Below are positions 56,283 to 63,872 of a stretch of 64,000 nucleotides of DNA, one piece after another; position 1 is the first letter of the stretch; each line of letters opens with the position of its first letter. The DNA is taken from assembly GCA_016208495.1 (NCBI GenBank), contig JACQXX010000037.1, forward strand, positions 52,357 to 116,356, given 5' to 3'. The position numbers and the translations under genes are program-made. The notes beneath the pieces were generated by a model. It was not told the origin of the DNA and ran no database searches. It saw only the letters and a program-made list of their open reading frames with translations. This DNA is from Acidobacteriota bacterium (GTDB lineage Bacteria; Acidobacteriota; Blastocatellia; Chloracidobacteriales; Chloracidobacteriaceae).

Positions 56283-57197
56283 GTGGCTGCCGGGATGAAG
56301 GAGCTGGAATTGTGGTTGAGCGACCAGATGCGGCACGGGTTGGCGGCGCTTCAGCGGGAAGGGTACACATATTGGGACACGCCAGCGGCACGGATGGTTG
56401 ATGCCCAGTCACCTGGTATCGCCCGGATTCTGCGTGATATGGCTGGCCTTGCTTCTTCTGGGTCAGGCTGGGAATCGCGAATGCTGGAACAATTTGGACG
56501 CCTTCAGTTACTCCTTGAAGGCTACAAACGATTGGAAACCTTGCCACAACCCGTCCAGGCTGATATTCGCAGCCGGATTGGCTGGACGCAAAATCAAGAC
56601 GAATTACTTGCCCAACCGGGCATCACCGACACCTGGGCGGTGCTTGGCCAGCGGGTTGAAGAAGATGACCGCTTGCGGGTGCAACGCACCTGGCTGACTG
56701 GTCAGACCACTGGAAAGCGGGCATTGATTTTGGATTTTTCGGCTCATTCGAGTCAGCCGCTTGATAAAAGCCTGGTGCCAAATACCTGCCTTGACGCTGA
56801 ACTGGTATTTTATCCAGGGAATTTCCCACTCCGGGCGCTGGTCAAGCAGCGACTTCAGTCACCAACCGCGCTGGCTGAAATTCCATCCGCGACTGATATT
56901 GCGGCTGAGGTTGCCGTCTACGCCCAGGGACTGGCCGCCAATCCCTGGTTAGAATTATTTCCAATGATGGTGTCAGCCGTTGTTCCAGTGCCGAAAAAAA
57001 ACGATACATGGTTTTTGTGTGATGTTCACGGACAGTCTTTACCGGTGGCGAGAAAATTCTCTTTTGGCTGGCATCTTTTGGCTCTGAGTGGCGGCCATCC
57101 CTGTCAGGTCTTTGGCGAATGGAACGGACGTGAATTTTTGCCCATCAGCCTCTGGGTTGATGGCACCTTTGTGCACTTTGACCTCGCTCAAGTGTAG
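56283..57197 (+). CDS. SWIM-family protein lacking its SWIM domain (5'-truncated YehQ-like)
   Basis: The visible protein (304 residues from GTG 56283) matches the C-terminal two thirds of the SWIM zinc-finger family found in YehQ/L/M-type MoxR loci: KELELWLSDQMRHGLAAL, ARMVDAQSPGIARILRDM, WESRMLEQFGRLQLLLEGY, GKRALILDFSAH, CLDAELVFYPGNFPLRALV, FGWHLLALSGGHPCQVFGEW. The frame runs upstream without a start codon through YEAEQKAKRTEKQADP and AAQAKRAAQREAKVAAG, linker sequence normally following the SWIM finger, until it meets the TGACTAC array at 56174, where a stop closes it. The CxCxnCxH finger, normally within the first 100-150 residues, is absent. It may be a pseudogene or a shortened protein. 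It heads the DUF5691-MoxR-DUF5682 gene row. Confidence 0.82.
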   Translation: MAAGMKELELWLSDQMRHGLAALQREGYTYWDTPAARMVDAQSPGIARILRDMAGLASSGSGWESRMLEQFGRLQLLLEGYKRLETLPQPVQADIRSRIGWTQNQDELLAQPGITDTWAVLGQRVEEDDRLRVQRTWLTGQTTGKRALILDFSAHSSQPLDKSLVPNTCLDAELVFYPGNFPLRALVKQRLQSPTALAEIPSATDIAAEVAVYAQGLAANPWLELFPMMVSAVVPVPKKNDTWFLCDVHGQSLPVARKFSFGWHLLALSGGHPCQVFGEWNGREFLPISLWVDGTFVHFDLAQV

Positions 57198-57296
57198 CGA
57201 AGCAAAAGGGACAAAAATCGAAAACCCTGACCCCTGCCCTTGCCCCAAATTTCAGGCCGTAAACGACCTGCCTCAATTCAACCACCGCTCCGCGGT

Positions 57297-57328
57297 GAAA
57301 ACCCTGAACCCTGAACCCTGAACCCTAA
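57297..57328. repeat. Heptamer array (AACCCTG) abutting the DUF5691 start
   Basis: About four units end three bases before the ATG at 57332, where a Shine-Dalgarno would be expected. A small palindrome CACCGC-TCC-GCGGTG lies just upstream (57283-57297). Confidence 0.85.
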
Positions 57329-57331
57329 AAT

Positions 57332-58864
57332 ATGCAACTTTGGGATGATCTTGTCAGCACGGCTCTGGTCGGAACTGACCGCCAATCGGTAGAGTTACCG
57401 TCTGGAGCTTCACCTTTGATGGAGCTTCTCAGGGGGCTTGAGGGCAAAGCGCCTGCCCAGAAACTTCTGGCGGCGGCTGGAACGGTGGCCTGGTATCGTC
57501 AGGTTGGGCAACTCCCCAGCCGTGAATCTGAATCATCGGTAACCCTTTGTGAACCGGATGAATTGCCTGTCTGTAGCTATCGGGCTGGTGAGCAGCTCCT
57601 GGCAATGCTCGGCGGTCAGCACAGCGAAGTTTTACCTGAGTGGCTGTCATTGATGACCACGCACGGAAAACGTGTTCCACCACGTCATCTTCCGGCGTTG
57701 CTTGAGTATGGTCGCCAGCATCAGGAATTGCGCGATGCAATATTGCCGGTTCTCGGGAAGCGTGGAATATGGTTGGCCGGGTATAACCCAAACTGGAGCT
57801 ATGTGTTAGACCGAAGTGAGAGCCAGCCCGATGAACAAATTTGGGAAACCGGAAATCGCGAAGCTCGCCAGGTCGTGCTCCAACGCCTGCGAGCCAAAGA
57901 CCCGGCCAAAGCACGCAAACTGGTGGCGTCAAGCTGGGCACAGGATCCAGCCGAACAACGTGCCCTCTGGCTGGCAACTTTTGAAACCGGGCTGAGTTTG
58001 GACGATGAACCGCTTCTGGAATCCGCCCTTGATGACCGCCGCAAAGAAGTGCGTGTCAACGCCGCCGAACTGCTGCAACGACTTTCAGGTTCGCAGTTGC
58101 AACAGCGGATGCTGGATCGGGTGCGACCGCTGATTTCCATTCAGCGTGAAGACAAACCAAAACTTCAAGTAACTTTACCCCAGGAATGCGACAAGGCGAT
58201 GATTCGCGATGGGATTGAACCCAAACCGCCGCATTCCCAGATTGGGGAAAAAGCCTGGTGGCTGGGGCAGATGCTCAAAAGCGTGCCGCCCGCCTTGTGG
58301 TGTCAAACACTGGCTGTTTCACCAGAAGTTTTGCTCTTACTGGCGAAAAAATCAGACTGGGAAGACCTTTTGATCGAAGGCTGGCTGGTTGCCGCAACCC
58401 GACACCGGGATGCCCGATGGACAGCGACTTTGTTTGATCAGGCAGGGAAGTTGCCACAGAAATGGAACTACCTGTTAACTGAGCTTTTGAGGACACTCAC
58501 GCCAGCTTTCCGCGAACAGTATGTCACTGAGCGGCTGAGGTCTAGTAATGAAGCCTTACAAGGTTCAGGCTTTCTGTTTGATGTTCTCAGAAATTGTGAT
58601 CACGCCTGGAATCCAGAACTTTCAGCCAGTTTCGTCCGGTGTCTGAGAGCAACTGTTGCCACAAAGCCAAATCATCGGGATTGGGGACTGGTGCACGAAC
58701 TCAGCTCATTTGTCGTGCGAATATCACCCGATTGTCTGGCTGAAACCGTGCGGGACTGGCCTGCTGATCGAACTGAACTGGGCGGGTGGGGTGATGCCAT
58801 CGAACGATTTCTGGCCGTTGCCCAATTTCGTCTGGAAATGCACCAGGAAATGAACTTATTGTGA
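57332..58864 (+). CDS. DUF5691-family protein of the MoxR locus
   Basis: The start LWDDLVSTALVGTDRQSVELP is the family signature. The 510-residue protein is mostly helical, with repeat-like units (VLQRLRAKDPAKARKLVASS, DDRRKEVRVNAAELLQRLSG) resembling HEAT repeats, then EKAWWLGQMLKSVPPALWCQTL and a C-terminal WADRTELGG-like segment (WPADRTELGGWGDAIERFL). No catalytic motif is evident; a scaffold or client-binding role beside the MoxR ATPase is an inference. The gene lacks a clear ribosome-binding site because a heptamer array abuts the ATG. It lies between the SWIM-family gene and a DUF104 gene. Confidence 0.85.
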   Translation: MQLWDDLVSTALVGTDRQSVELPSGASPLMELLRGLEGKAPAQKLLAAAGTVAWYRQVGQLPSRESESSVTLCEPDELPVCSYRAGEQLLAMLGGQHSEVLPEWLSLMTTHGKRVPPRHLPALLEYGRQHQELRDAILPVLGKRGIWLAGYNPNWSYVLDRSESQPDEQIWETGNREARQVVLQRLRAKDPAKARKLVASSWAQDPAEQRALWLATFETGLSLDDEPLLESALDDRRKEVRVNAAELLQRLSGSQLQQRMLDRVRPLISIQREDKPKLQVTLPQECDKAMIRDGIEPKPPHSQIGEKAWWLGQMLKSVPPALWCQTLAVSPEVLLLLAKKSDWEDLLIEGWLVAATRHRDARWTATLFDQAGKLPQKWNYLLTELLRTLTPAFREQYVTERLRSSNEALQGSGFLFDVLRNCDHAWNPELSASFVRCLRATVATKPNHRDWGLVHELSSFVVRISPDCLAETVRDWPADRTELGGWGDAIERFLAVAQFRLEMHQEMNLL

Positions 58865-58907
58865 GTTTTCCTGGTGTGGGATCTTGATTGTGTTCGGGGG
58901 GAAAAAT

Positions 58908-59207
58908 ATGGAAATCACGGTTGAAGCAATCTATGAAGCAGGTGTTTTGAAACTCCTTCATCCGTTACCTCAGCTCAGAGAACACGAAAAAGTTCAGCTT
59001 GTGATCCAAACGACCACGCAAAATGACCGTGATCGTGCAACAGAGGTTCTCCGTCAGGCAGGATTATTGGCTGAACCTGGCCCTGGGACGAAAGAGCGGG
59101 CGACTCGTTCAGTCGCATCACTGGCTGAGGTCCAGCAAGCATTTTCCAGGTCGAGTGGTAAGCCGCTGAGTGAGATTGTGATTGAGCAGCGGGGACCAAA
59201 AGAATGA
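58908..59207 (+). CDS. DUF104 (AF2212-like) antitoxin-type protein
   Basis: A 99-residue protein starting at ATG 58908 behind GGGGGGA. Its N-terminal half MEITVEAIYEAGVLKLLHPL and LREHEKVQLVIQ is the AF2212/DUF104 signature, an AbrB-like beta-barrel DNA-binding fold used by antitoxins of VapBC-type PIN modules. The remainder is a longer tail (RATEVLRQAGLLAEPG, SEIVIEQRG). No PIN-domain or other toxin gene is adjacent, so it is an orphan or a regulator. It is inserted between DUF5691 and MoxR on the same strand and could be a transcriptional controller of the row. Confidence 0.8.
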   Translation: MEITVEAIYEAGVLKLLHPLPQLREHEKVQLVIQTTTQNDRDRATEVLRQAGLLAEPGPGTKERATRSVASLAEVQQAFSRSSGKPLSEIVIEQRGPKE

Positions 59208-59287
59208 GCCTTTCAGCCCTCAGCCCCAAACCCATTTTCTTCAGCCCGTTTTCTTCAGCCCTAATTCCTTAGAGGAGATACCTATCC

Positions 59288-60367
59288 ATGACGACTCTGC
59301 TGCGCGAGCACGCTGAACAGCAATTTGCCGAAGAACTCCACGAACTCCAGAAAGCCGACAAACATCAACGACCACCCAACTGGAAGCTTTCTCCCTGGGC
59401 AGTGATGATGTATTTGCTCGGCGGGAAACTGGAAGATGGCTTCGAGATTTCTCCGAAATACATCGGCCAGCGGCGCATTATCGAGATTGCAATTGCGACG
59501 TTGACGACTGACCGGGCGCTGCTGCTGATTGGTGTGCCGGGAACTGCCAAATCATGGGTTTCAGAGCATTTAACGGCTGCCATTTCGGGTGATTCGACTC
59601 TGTTGATTCAGGGCACGGCGGGAACGGGCGAAGAAGCTATCCGCTATGGCTGGAACTATGCGAAATTGCTGGCCGACGGGCCGTCAATGGGTGCACTGGT
59701 TCCCAGCCCGGTGATGCGCGGGATGAAGGACGGCAAAGTGGTGCGACTGGAAGAATTAACTCGTGTTCCGTCTGATGTGCAGGACACGCTGATTACGATT
59801 CTTTCGGAAAAGACGCTGCCGATTCCCGAACTCAATTCAGAAATTCAAGCTCGTAAAGGGTTTACCGTGATTGCCACGGCAAATGACCGTGATCGTGGTG
59901 TGAATGAGCTTTCCAGCGCTTTAAAACGGCGGTTTAACACCGTGGTCCTTCCGCTTCCGGCGACAGTGGATGAAGAAGTGGATATTGTCGAACGTCGTGT
60001 TGCCAGCATGGGACGCGCCCTGGAATTGCCGGCTGAACCTCCGGCGCTGGAAGAAATCCGCCGCGTCGTGACGATTTTCCGCGAACTCCGCAACGGTGTG
60101 ACCACCGATGGAAAATCAAAGTTGAAAACACCAAGCTCGACCTTGAGCACCGCCGAAGCCATTTCCGTCGTCAACAACGGCCTGGCCCTGGCCGCGCATT
60201 TCGGAGACGGGCAAATGAACGCCCACGACGTTGCCGCCGGGCTGATTGGCGCCGTGGTGAAGGATCCGGTTCAGGATAAAGTGGTCTGGCACGAATACCT
60301 GGAAACCGTGGTCAAAGAACGCGACGGCTGGAAAGACCTCTATCGCGCCTGCCGCGAAGTCAGCTAG
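59288..60367 (+). CDS. MoxR-type AAA+ ATPase (YehL-like)
   Basis: A MoxR AAA+ chaperone-like ATPase of 359 residues behind GAGGAGA. The YehL-subfamily N-terminus (LSPWAVMMYLLGG, FEISPKYIGQRRIIEIAIATL) precedes Walker A GVPGTAKS (82-89), Walker B VVRLEELTR (about 151-159, with Glu-Glu where many AAA+ proteins have Asp-Glu), sensor 1 ATAND (196-200) and arginine-finger candidates in LKRRF (213-216). The long insertion EKTLPIPELNSEIQARKGF is the MoxR hairpin. Partners in related loci are a VWA protein, a SWIM-domain protein, DUF5682 and DUF5691, of which the VWA is not in the window. It probably remodels a client complex with them; the client is unknown. Confidence 0.92.
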   Translation: MTTLLREHAEQQFAEELHELQKADKHQRPPNWKLSPWAVMMYLLGGKLEDGFEISPKYIGQRRIIEIAIATLTTDRALLLIGVPGTAKSWVSEHLTAAISGDSTLLIQGTAGTGEEAIRYGWNYAKLLADGPSMGALVPSPVMRGMKDGKVVRLEELTRVPSDVQDTLITILSEKTLPIPELNSEIQARKGFTVIATANDRDRGVNELSSALKRRFNTVVLPLPATVDEEVDIVERRVASMGRALELPAEPPALEEIRRVVTIFRELRNGVTTDGKSKLKTPSSTLSTAEAISVVNNGLALAAHFGDGQMNAHDVAAGLIGAVVKDPVQDKVVWHEYLETVVKERDGWKDLYRACREVS

Positions 60368-60433
60368 AGGATAGAGGATAGAGGATAGGGGATAGAGGAT
60401 AGGGGATAGGGGATAGAGGATAGGGGATAGAGG
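60366..60433. repeat. Heptamer array (GATAGGG/GATAGAG)
   Basis: Nine to ten units run from the MoxR stop codon (TAG is part of a unit) to one base before the next start; the last unit (GATAGAGG) can act as its ribosome-binding site. Confidence 0.92.
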
Positions 60434-60434
60434 T

Positions 60435-60803
60435 ATGAGTATTCAAAATTTTCGAGACTTGCGTGTTTGGCAAATTGGAATGGATCTAGTTGAACAGATT
60501 TACCGGCTAACAGAAGGTTTTCCATCCAGAGAAATGTATGGGTTGACTGATCAATTGCGAAGAGCTGCCGTTTCAATTCCCTCAAACATTGCAGAAGGAC
60601 ACACCCGAGAATCAAGCAAAGAATTCCTGTATCATTTATCCATCGCTCAGGCTTCACTGGCTGAGGTTCAAACGCAAATTGAGATAGCAAAACGCCTTAA
60701 CTATCTTTCACAACAACAAACAGATAAAGTTTTAGAGCACTCTATACAATTGAGTAAGCAACTTTTTGCACTACGAAATGCTTTGATCAAGCGAGGCCAA
60801 TAA
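60435..60803 (+). CDS. S23-type four-helix bundle protein
   Basis: A 122-residue protein of the four-helix bundle / 23S rRNA intervening-sequence family: NFRDLRVWQIGMDLVEQIY, then FPSREMYGLTDQLRRAAVSIPSNIAEGHTRESSKEFLYHLSIAQASLAEVQTQIEIA and a last helix. All four helices are present. The family is widespread, occurs inside rRNA intervening sequences and is related to the Avd factor of diversity-generating retroelements, but its molecular role here is unknown. The stop TAA overlaps the ATG of the DUF5682 gene (TAATG), so the two are translationally coupled. It separates MoxR from DUF5682 and may be a late insertion. A second, broken copy lies at 63287. Confidence 0.9.
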   Translation: MSIQNFRDLRVWQIGMDLVEQIYRLTEGFPSREMYGLTDQLRRAAVSIPSNIAEGHTRESSKEFLYHLSIAQASLAEVQTQIEIAKRLNYLSQQQTDKVLEHSIQLSKQLFALRNALIKRGQ

Positions 60804-63283
60804 TGGCTAAACCCAAATTGCCCCAATCTCTATTTCCCAACCCCCAACCCCCAACCCCTAACCCCTGTCCCCCAACCCCTAACCCCTGTCCCCCAACCCC
60901 TAACCCCTGTCCCCCAACCCCTAACCCCTGTCCCCTAACCCCCAACCCCCAGATCCTCGGCATTCGACATCACGGACCGGGTTCGGCGCGGAGCGTGCGG
61001 CAGGCGCTCGAAGCTATGCAGCCGGATGTGATCCTGGTCGAAGGGCCTCCGGATGGTGATGGTGTATTGCCGTTGCTTACCCACGCTGAGATGAAGCCAC
61101 CGGTGGCACTTCTGATTTATGCCGTGGATGACCCAAAGCAGGCCGTGTTTTATCCATTTGCCGTGTTTTCTCCGGAGTGGCAGGCGATTCAATTTGGATT
61201 AAAACACGAAATTCCGGTTCGGTTTATGGATCTCCCGCAGGCGCATCAACTGGCTGTGGTTCATGAACCCCAGACTCAATCTACGGACCAGCCATCAAAC
61301 TCCAAAACCCAGACCCCGGATGTCCAATCGCTGACGCCAGACCCTCGACCGCTGACGGCTGAGTCACAACCCTTGATTTCAGATCCATTGCACTGGCTGG
61401 CCCAGGCCGCCGGGTTTGAAGATAGCGAGCGCTGGTGGGAATACATGGTTGAGCATCGGCGCGATACGACCGACGTGTTTGCCGCCATTTTGGAAGCAAT
61501 GGCGGCACTGCGCAGTTCAGGAGTTGGATTTAAGGATTCGCCCGCCGACGCCACAACCGAAGTCCAGCGCGAAGCCAGTATGCGCCAGATCATCCGGGCG
61601 GCTCAGAAAGAAGGGTTCCACAAGATTGCCGTCGTGTGTGGCGCCTGGCATGGTCCAGCACTGGCGGAAATGCCTCCGGCGCGGGCCGATGCCGAAGTTC
61701 TCAAAGGCTTGCCGAAAGTCAAAGTGAATGCCACGTGGGTGCCGTGGACCTACAGCCGATTGAGCTTTCAGAATGGATATGGGGCTGGGGTCGAATCACC
61801 CGGCTGGTATCACCATTTATGGCACATCCGGGAAGCGTCGGGGCAGGGAGTTTCACCGACCACGGTGACCATCCGCTGGATGTCCCGCGTTGCCCAGTTG
61901 ATGCGAGCCGAAGATTTGCAGGCGTCAGTTGCTCACATTATCGAAGCTGTTCGGCTGGCTGAATCGCTGGCAACCCTGAGAGGTCGGCCATTGCCTGGGC
62001 TGGCTGAACTCAACGAAGCGGCGCAGGCAATTATGTGTTTCGGAAGCGATGCCCCCATGCGGCTGATTCACGAAAAACTCGTCGTTGGCGAATTACTTGG
62101 CACGGTGCCAGATGAAACGCCAATGGTGCCGCTCCAGCAGGATTTGCAACGCGAACAAAAACGCCTCCGGCTGCAACCTGAAGCAGCGCATAAAGATCTT
62201 GATCTGGATTTGCGCAAGCCCACTGACCTGGAACGCAGCCATTTGCTCCATCGGCTGAATCTGCTTGAAATTCCCTGGGGGATGACAGGTCACGTATCCG
62301 GCAAGTCGGGCACCTTTCACGAACAATGGCGGTTGCAGTGGAAACCCGAATTCTCTGTCAGAGTGATCGAAGTTGCGGTCTGGGGGAACAGTGTCCTGAA
62401 TGCCGCCACGGCCTATGTGTGCCATCTGGGGGAACTGCCAGACCCGGCTGGCGCACCACTCCCAAAGCTGACAGAGTTGCTCAACCAGGTATTGCTGGCC
62501 AATTTGCCGGCGGCGATTGAACCGTTGATGGAGCGAGTCCAAAATGAAGCCGCCCTGGCCAGTGATGTAACCCACCTGATGCAATCGCTTCCGTCGCTGG
62601 CCAATATCCTGCGCTATGGCAATGTGCGCCAGACCGATGTTTCAGCCGTTGGGCATGTTGTGGATGGCATGGTGGCACGGATCTGTGTTGGATTACCGGT
62701 CGCATGTGCTTCGCTTGATGATGCAGCGGCGGCGGTCATGTTTGACCATATTGCCAATGTCAACCGGGCGGTGAGTTTGCTCCAAACGGAAGAGCATGTG
62801 GCAAACTGGCATTCTGTTTTGCGGCAAATCACCGATCAGCAAGGAGTTCATGGTTTAGTCGCCGGACGATGTGCCCGATTGCTGCTTGATGGGCACTTCT
62901 TTACGGCTGAAGATACTGCCCGGCGAATGAGTCTGGCGCTTTCTGTCGGGAATGACCCAACTCACGCAGCCGCCTGGGTTGAAGGATTTCTGAAGGGAAG
63001 TGGGTTGCTGCTCCTTCACGATGCGGCATTATGGAATATCCTGGACCGCTGGGTGACGGCATTGCCAGGAGATATGTTTCTGGCCTTACTTCCGTTATTG
63101 TGCCGAACTTTTTCTACGTTCACAGTGCCCGAACGGCGTCAGATGGGCGAACGCGTCCGCCGTGGGTTGGCTGTAGACGGAGTTTCCTCTTCACCTGTCC
63201 CAGTAGTTCTCCAGACCAATTTTGATGCTACGCGTGCGGAGCAAATGCTTCCGCTGGCTGCTCAACTATTGGGAATCATTTAG
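60803..63283 (+). CDS. DUF5682-family protein (YehM-like) with a repeat-encoded N-terminus
   Basis: An 826-residue protein. The family core starts at about residue 51: ILGIRHHGPGSARSVRQALE, PDVILVEGPPDGD, a TraB/EreA-like histidine-glutamate pattern, followed by VCGAWHGPAL near residue 280. This similarity is by motif and would imply a metal-dependent hydrolase-like fold. Later parts include WGMTGHVSGKSGTFHEQWRL and long helical segments. Residues 12-50 are a PPTPNPC repeat encoded by heptamers in sets of three, and residues about 155-195 are another low-complexity linker (SKTQTPDVQSLTPDPRPLT). The start overlaps the S23 gene stop. It belongs to the MoxR row; its VWA partner should lie further downstream, if present. 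Confidence 0.85.
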   Translation: MAKPKLPQSLFPNPQPPTPNPCPPTPNPCPPTPNPCPPTPNPCPLTPNPQILGIRHHGPGSARSVRQALEAMQPDVILVEGPPDGDGVLPLLTHAEMKPPVALLIYAVDDPKQAVFYPFAVFSPEWQAIQFGLKHEIPVRFMDLPQAHQLAVVHEPQTQSTDQPSNSKTQTPDVQSLTPDPRPLTAESQPLISDPLHWLAQAAGFEDSERWWEYMVEHRRDTTDVFAAILEAMAALRSSGVGFKDSPADATTEVQREASMRQIIRAAQKEGFHKIAVVCGAWHGPALAEMPPARADAEVLKGLPKVKVNATWVPWTYSRLSFQNGYGAGVESPGWYHHLWHIREASGQGVSPTTVTIRWMSRVAQLMRAEDLQASVAHIIEAVRLAESLATLRGRPLPGLAELNEAAQAIMCFGSDAPMRLIHEKLVVGELLGTVPDETPMVPLQQDLQREQKRLRLQPEAAHKDLDLDLRKPTDLERSHLLHRLNLLEIPWGMTGHVSGKSGTFHEQWRLQWKPEFSVRVIEVAVWGNSVLNAATAYVCHLGELPDPAGAPLPKLTELLNQVLLANLPAAIEPLMERVQNEAALASDVTHLMQSLPSLANILRYGNVRQTDVSAVGHVVDGMVARICVGLPVACASLDDAAAAVMFDHIANVNRAVSLLQTEEHVANWHSVLRQITDQQGVHGLVAGRCARLLLDGHFFTAEDTARRMSLALSVGNDPTHAAAWVEGFLKGSGLLLLHDAALWNILDRWVTALPGDMFLALLPLLCRTFSTFTVPERRQMGERVRRGLAVDGVSSSPVPVVLQTNFDATRAEQMLPLAAQLLGII
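60838..60951 (+). repeat. 21-bp minisatellite inside the DUF5682 gene
   Basis: Four to five units of three joined heptamers (CCCCCAA, CCCCTAA, CCCCTGT) keep the reading frame and encode PPTPNPC each time. Confidence 0.93.
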
Positions 63284-63312
63284 GGTTCAGGGTTCAGGGT
63301 TCAGGGTTTGAA
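63284..63312. repeat. Heptamer array (GGTTCAG)
   Basis: Four units start at the base after the DUF5682 stop; complementary to the arrays at 63751-63872. The left member of an inverted pair around an S23 pseudogene. Confidence 0.85.
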
Positions 63313-63697
63313 GAACAGGGTTCAGGTCAGGGTTTAAATCTTTTGGACTGAGCGAGTTTGCAAGTTTATTCAACAACCTTCCAACATCTTGACATAAATG
63401 CCAAACCATTTTGGCATCATAACGGGTGGTAAATTTCAATCGGATTGCAATAATCAGATGGGTTTCTACTTCCAAAAGTGATCCTTTCGCAATTGAGAGA
63501 TGGTGCAAATATTCTTTTCGGTGTTTCCATCCATACCCTTCAGCAATGTTTGCAGCAATTGAAACCACTGCTCGTTAGATTTGACTGACAAGACCAAATT
63601 TTTCTTCTACTGGAAAAGACTTGGTGATTTGATAAATTGATTCAACTAAATCAATACTTTTTCTCCAAACTTCTAAATCACGATAGGTTTGCAACAT
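63287..63697 (-). pseudogene. Second S23-type four-helix bundle gene, with in-frame stop
   Basis: Reading from ATG 63697 leftwards: MLQTYRDLEVWRKSIDLVES, then FPVEEKFGLVSQI, a TAA at 63575-63577, and RAVVSIAANIAEGYGWKHRKEYLHHLSIAKGSLLEVETHLIIAIRL onwards. The paralogue at 60435 has arginine at the stop position (QLRRAAVSI). The frame is otherwise intact. The C-terminal tail LNPDLNPVLQTLNPEP and its stop codon are translated from the GGTTCAG heptamer array. The whole gene is enclosed by an inverted pair of heptamer arrays. Confidence 0.85.
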
Positions 63698-63750
63698 AAA
63701 TCAGCCTCCAAAAATTAAATTTCGGTGCTGAAAAGGCAAATTCCATTCCA

Positions 63751-63872
63751 TAAACCCTGAACCCTGAACCCTGAACCCTGAACCCTGATTCCTACCATAA
63801 ACCCTGAACCCTGATTCCTACCATAAACCCTGAACCCTGAACCCTGAACCCTGATTCCTACCCTGAACCCTG
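63751..63872. repeat. Heptamer arrays (AACCCTG with ATTCCTA spacers)
   Basis: About a dozen AACCCTG units in groups separated by ATTCCTACCATA-type spacers, complementary to the array at 63284-63312. Confidence 0.9.

Noticed and set aside
60435..60803. Avd protein of a diversity-generating retroelement
   Set aside because: No reverse transcriptase or template/variable repeat pair is visible in the window; the generic S23 four-helix bundle call is safer.
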